DNA from: Anadara kagoshimensis | Lineage: Eukaryota > Mollusca > Bivalvia > Arcoida > Arcidae | Direction of reading: 5' to 3' | Length of the DNA stretch: 64,000 bases | NCBI GenBank assembly: GCA_021292105.1 | Contig: CM037861.1 | Location: 55,659,245 to 55,723,244 of the forward strand | In this document: in pieces, positions 59,731 to 64,000 of the stretch | Layout of the letters: every line of letters starts with the position of its first letter | Position numbering within the stretch: the first letter of the stretch is position 1 | Program-made: the position numbers and the translations under genes | Notes under the pieces: model-generated | The model's database searches: none | What the model saw: only the letters and a program-made list of their open reading frames with translations | Told to the model about the DNA's origin: nothing

Positions 59731-61167
59731 TTAGTAACCTTCTCTCCACACTGTCTTTCCCAGAAATACAATATTTGTCACAGTAATCCAGACAGTAAAG
59801 AAAATAAAACAAAACACATCGAAATACTTAGCAAACTGTCTCCATGTTGTTCCCCTTTTCACTTCCGTAGCATCTGATTCTTCCGACTTCATTATGATAG
59901 AAAATTTACTCCATGATTTCTCATCATTAGTCTTAGTTTTTTGTTCTTTCGCTGTCTGTTTTTTCAAGGTATGGTTTTCTTTTGAACCTTTTATGGTTAT
60001 TATTTCATTATGTTCATCTGAATTCTCAATTTGTTTTACTTCGTTGCGTTTTCTTAACTTTGTACATAACACGCAGTTAACAAACGTTTGTAGATATTTA
60101 GGTATTACTTTGCCTTCCTCCTTATGATAGAATCGTAACCCGACAATTGTACAACACACGCTCAATGAACTCATTACTACATCCGACATTAAAATAAAAC
60201 TCAAAATTGGCATCTGGGGTTGAGATGTCGGAGGCAACGTATCTGATATAAGAGTCAAAAATACACTTATAGACAGCAATAGTGTTATAGAGTAACCGAC
60301 CCGCTCTCCGGAATCTGCCGGTAAAACAAACACAAATAAATTCAGAAATCCCATTAGCAGTATAGGTAACAGCATATTGACAATGAAAAATCCCGATCGC
60401 CGTTTTAGAACGAATTCAAATCTTATGTAATGTAAAGTGTTAAAATATATTGAAGAAACATTGCTATTCATTATTTTCCAAATTCCATTTTCTTCATAAA
60501 AGTCCATCCCCACTTGTGTTAACATAGGAACTAAAACTAAATCTTCATAATAATATCCAAGTTGTACCAGATCAATCCTACATGTTTGAACGTCAAATGG
60601 ATAAAAAGTAATATCAGCGCTACAGCCCGTTTCTATAAACTCCGCAAGTCTCCATGTAGTTTCTCCGTTTGAGGTTATTCTGAGTTTTAAGTCATTTGCA
60701 CCGAAAGTCATACCGTCTTTCATGGTATTTACTGGTTTCATTTGAGGAACCCAGACCTCGGATTGGCTGTAATACATCCTACTAAGTCCTCCGTAGTTTG
60801 CAGGGTTCCAAGAGAGTCTGTAATCGGTCCATCTTACTTCAAAAAATCCAACTACGGAAAATGTCCCGCCAGTTTCGTCAAATTCGTTGATAGATACTAT
60901 ATAAAATGCTAGATACACTTTTAAGGCAGTATGCGGGGAACTTCCCGGTCTTAAACTGCGGTTATAACCCGTCATTGTCGTATTGTACAAATTTTCTTCG
61001 TCAGCTGGTGTGGCTGCGTTTATATATGAACTGCTAAACAGCAAAACCAAAACAATGTTTGGCAATCCTAAACGACAGATTTGCATCATTGTCACCATTT
61101 TCAAATTTTCATTAAATTGAGAAACTTTAACTGTTTTTGAATCACTCAAGTACGTCCAAAATGGCAA
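59731..61167 (-). CDS. Nicotinic acetylcholine receptor-like Cys-loop channel subunit
   Basis: One uninterrupted 478-codon frame. The extracellular domain has SEVWVPQ (136-142), the Cys-loop C182-C196 with FYPFDVQTC, and possible N-glycosylation at N62 and N69. M1 is about 260-282, M2 about 288-308 after GERV, which favours cation selection, and M3 about 318-342. A charged M3-M4 loop (350-445) and M4 about 448-470 follow. A signal peptide fits best from M24 (QICRLGLPNIVLVLLFSSSY), so the true start may be 61098 rather than 61167. The vicinal Cys pair of ligand-binding alpha subunits in loop C is absent, so it would need partners or bind another ligand. No introns interrupt it, unlike vertebrate genes; lophotrochozoans have many such divergent, sometimes retroposed, copies. 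Stop TAA is at 59731-59733. Confidence 0.93.
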   Translation of the reverse strand: MPFWTYLSDSKTVKVSQFNENLKMVTMMQICRLGLPNIVLVLLFSSSYINAATPADEENLYNTTMTGYNRSLRPGSSPHTALKVYLAFYIVSINEFDETGGTFSVVGFFEVRWTDYRLSWNPANYGGLSRMYYSQSEVWVPQMKPVNTMKDGMTFGANDLKLRITSNGETTWRLAEFIETGCSADITFYPFDVQTCRIDLVQLGYYYEDLVLVPMLTQVGMDFYEENGIWKIMNSNVSSIYFNTLHYIRFEFVLKRRSGFFIVNMLLPILLMGFLNLFVFVLPADSGERVGYSITLLLSISVFLTLISDTLPPTSQPQMPILSFILMSDVVMSSLSVCCTIVGLRFYHKEEGKVIPKYLQTFVNCVLCTKLRKRNEVKQIENSDEHNEIITIKGSKENHTLKKQTAKEQKTKTNDEKSWSKFSIIMKSEESDATEVKRGTTWRQFAKYFDVFCFIFFTVWITVTNIVFLGKTVWREGY

Positions 61168-62829
61168 TATAATTTCAGTTCATGACGCGGATATAGGCTT
61201 ACAACGGTACATCAACACTACAAACATCTCAACCTCTCAAATGCTTTATGGTCACAAAATTTCTGTTATGTCCTTTTTTCAAAAATCACAATTTAAATGA
61301 TAAGTAAATGATAAACGGCGATTGTAATATTTTTCTAATATATTACATGTACGTCCAAGGAACAAGAATATTAAAACGTCATGATTGTCCAAAATTGCAA
61401 CATATCCTTTACCACCTCATACCAAAGTAAACACTAATCATAAGGTTGTAAAATGAATCTTAGGATCACCTGATCAAAACGTCTATATATGTGTCGATAT
61501 AAGTATCTCCACACGACTAAAATTCTTCATGGGACCGGTTCCTTTTTGTAAACGAATGTGAATCCTAAAAACAACAAAGAAGAGTATTTGTAGCTTAATC
61601 ACAATACTCAAAGGTCTTTAAATGTATTCTTTATTCGAGTGTATTAACCTTAGAATACTGTTATTACAGTAGTATTTTTAACTAAGTACTCCTTCTCGCT
61701 AGATAAATAAAAGGCAAGGACTTCATATTCATTGAAACTAATTATTTATTTTTGACGTTTATCAAATTACTTTGAAATATTTGTAGACACACGTATTTAA
61801 GTGAAATATTAGACGAGAAGAAATTTAAAATATCACCGAGGATTTGAATAAAAAGAGTAATAATTTGCTTAAAAGTAATTTTTAAATCTGATATTCGGAC
61901 AGGTCATTCAGTGTTTTACAAAAGGATTTGGTCGCGTTACCTTATTTTAACAATAATCGTGTGTTTCAGATTAAATATAGAGTGCTCTATTTCTCGACAC
62001 TATTTACGTACGTCATAAAAGATTAAATAAAGTACAGTGCAAACCTGTCGAAAATTTAACAGTGAGCCAACGAAAAAAGTCGAATCTTAACTGCCGAGTT
62101 ATCGATAGCTAGTGACCCAAAACTAGCCGAGAGATAGATAGTAGCTGCCGAAAAGCTGTCAAGATATTGATAAAGAGGGACCGAGATGAGATGACGATTC
62201 GGCACCAATTTGTGTGCTAAGTGCTATATCTGCACTGTACTGTACTGTATTGTACAGCGATAGATCTCCAGTTGTTTGTTAGTAAAAATAGAAAATACAG
62301 GATTAAAATGTTAAAATTCCAAAGCTTTAAACAAATCGTATCAATGATGTAAACAGCTTTATAAATAATGTCATACGTATAAATAAAAACGAAAACATCC
62401 CATAAAACTCAGCTATGCTTAAACAAATAACGGATATTGCAATTGTATGGATCTACATATACATGTAGTGCTTGGTGCCAAAAACATCGAGCTTATTTAT
62501 AAGCTAACAACATTCCAAAAACAAATTAGAATAAAAATACGCATTGTAGAACTGGAATTGCATGTAGGAGTCTTTCCCACTCTGTTCTTCTTATTGTTAA
62601 AAAGCGCTTTTATTTTTATCTTCTGGATCTGGACAAAGTGATTAGAAGGTTGATTAGTTTAATGATTAGCACAAAACAGCAATAAGAATAGCAATACCAT
62701 TTATCAAATCGGCAGAATAGTTCCATGAAATTTTATTCGACATTTTCAACAAATAATTTCACAACATATTAAAACAGTTAAAAAACAAAAAACAAATGGT
62801 CGTTCTTCGAAATAATGGTTGTTTTTCTT
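61168..62829. other. 5' flank of the receptor gene
   Basis: No promoter element stands out. A MITE of the cagtacag family lies at 62035-62237. The rest holds only short chance ORFs. Confidence 0.45.
62035..62237. mobile_element. MITE of the cagtacag family
   Basis: Left end cagtgcaaacctgtcgaaaa preceded by TA; right end ctgcactg followed by TA. The middle shares gatagctagtga, cgagagatagatag and gagggaccgagatgag with the other members. Confidence 0.65.
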
Positions 62830-63660
62830 GGTAAGGTATTAAATCTGGAGTTCCCCAAGGTTCAATATTGGGTCCCTTGCTATTTATTGTTTTTATCATT
62901 GTTGATAGTATAAATATTACAATTCGTTTATTTGCTGACGGCACATCTTTGACAATAATGGCCGACAATCTCTTTTCAGCTGCTAATCTACTTAATAGAG
63001 ACTTACAGAAAAATATACTTGTCAGTTCCAAAGTTTTTACTTTGCTTCTGGGTTGTAAATATTATGTTTGTTTTTGATACATTAGGGAAAAAGTTGGCTA
63101 GTGAACTTTAACCCCAACCAAACTTAATCTATGGTCATTTGTAAAAAAAACCAGCCCATTCTTTCCAACCTCAACTCTATATGAATGACATATCCATAAT
63201 AGAGGTAGAATCTTACAAATACGTGTATCTTGGAATTATTTTTTCTTCTAATGGAACATGGACCTGTATCTGTTTTAATTAAAGTCAACTTTAAATAATC
63301 TATCATTCGTACATTAATATTCAAATTAGAAAAAGTTTTAAAAATATATATAAGCTTTATCAGACCCTAATTAGAATATTCCGACGTTGTTTGGGACAAT
63401 ATGACAGACGAACTTAGTGACAAATCAGAAAAAATTAACATTGAGGCCGCAAGAAAAGTTACTGGTGCTACTAAACTTGTAAATTGCCGTTTACTTTATC
63501 AGGAAACGGGTTGGGAAACTTAAAGGCTGCGTAAAGACAAACTTTTGATTTATTATAAGCTGGTTAAGCTCCTGAATATTCCTAACAAATATTCGGACGT
63601 GCATCACCCAAGATATAACCAAAACATTTTCTTCTATTTCGTCCCTTATATGACGAGACT
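62830..63660 (+). pseudogene. Second LINE relic: RT fragment with lost catalytic Asp
   Basis: The frame reads KSGVPQGSILGPLLFIVF, then INITIRLFADGTSLTIMADN. The RT box that should be FADD is FADG, so one catalytic Asp is gone. After a short insertion (63013-63084) further pieces follow: YMNDISIIEVESYKYVYLGI with SSNGTW, then LEYSDVVWDNMTDELSDKSE, IEAARKVTGATKLVN and YQETGWET. These are the connection/thumb motifs of Jockey/RTE-like LINEs. There are stops between the pieces and no endonuclease upstream. It differs in family from the LINE at 20036. Confidence 0.8.
63013..63084 (+). repeat. 3' end of the dispersed repeat inserted in the LINE relic
   Basis: cttgtcagttccaaagtttt, tactttgcttctgggttgta and atgtttgtttttgatac are the last ~65 bp of the family. 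They sit inside RT-derived sequence, which shows that the repeat moved after the LINE decayed, or that a 5'-truncated copy inserted. Confidence 0.75.
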
Positions 63661-64000
63661 CGAAATGAAACTTTAATTATATATTCTTACCTTCAATACA
63701 ACTGTTACATTATTAGTGTTATTTTGTAATTCTGAGAACTTAACTACTGCACAAAATGTAGAATATTTTAATACCGTTCAAAAATATATTATCTACTGAA
63801 CAAAAAGTTGTACTTAACTTTGCCATATTAAATACTTGTTTCGTTGTTTCCTCAGTTACGGCCGTTATATTTTAAATTACTGTAGAACTGTCTATAGTTA
63901 ACGTAAAGTATATATTGCGAGATGGTGCTTATAGTTGTCTGTTGAATTTGGCCGGCAATAAAGGTTGTTTTACAGTATGCTGCATATTTGAGGCTTGTTT
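63661..64000. other. Gene-free end of window
   Basis: No feature that I can support. Confidence 0.3.

Overview
The window is AT-rich eukaryotic DNA: spliced genes with GT-AG introns, many mobile-element relics, satellites, microsatellites, and no operons. A marine mollusc, most likely a bivalve, fits best. The pointers are tRNA-headed SINEs whose body looks like the molluscan V-SINE type, a calcyphosin-like EF-hand gene, an intronless Cys-loop receptor of the kind expanded in lophotrochozoans, and very many short inverted-repeat elements. This placement is inference; no species marker was recognised.

Layout. 1-8.4 kb is mobile-element territory: a Tigger/pogo-like element (444-1330), a hAT-like element with scrambled transposase pieces (1506-2732), SINEs with a foldback element nested in one head (3437-3785), and a 3.75 kb element with about 370 bp inverted ends (4113-7863). 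8.4-13.6 kb holds exons of an unrecognised plus-strand gene around a degenerate ~190 bp tandem array, a perfect 42-bp-arm palindrome and a 29 bp minisatellite. 16.9-52.6 kb is dominated on the minus strand by a calcyphosin-like locus: three related 5' coding exons (C at 52.2-52.6, B at 35.8-36.1, A at 25.8-26.1 kb), all ending in the same phase, and only one recognisable 3' exon (16.9-17.2 kb). Exon A is frameshifted. Between these exons lie a 5'-truncated LINE nested in another repeat (20.0-22.8 kb), a nearly identical 1,130 bp tandem duplication (26.7-28.9 kb), a 108 bp satellite (32.8-34.75 kb), old local duplications (41-49 kb) and a complete-looking hammerhead ribozyme (48,558-48,603, minus). 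53.5-55.3 kb holds a large hairpin and a mariner relic. 59.7-61.2 kb carries the clearest gene, an intact 478-codon nicotinic-type Cys-loop receptor subunit on the minus strand. The window ends in a decayed second LINE.

A dispersed repeat of about 370-440 bp occurs in at least fifteen places from 5.7 to 63.1 kb on both strands and is the most frequent repeat here. The calcyphosin-like protein (four EF-hand positions) and the channel subunit would both act in calcium or ion signalling, but nothing shows that they are functionally linked. All family assignments come from reading motifs; no database search was run.
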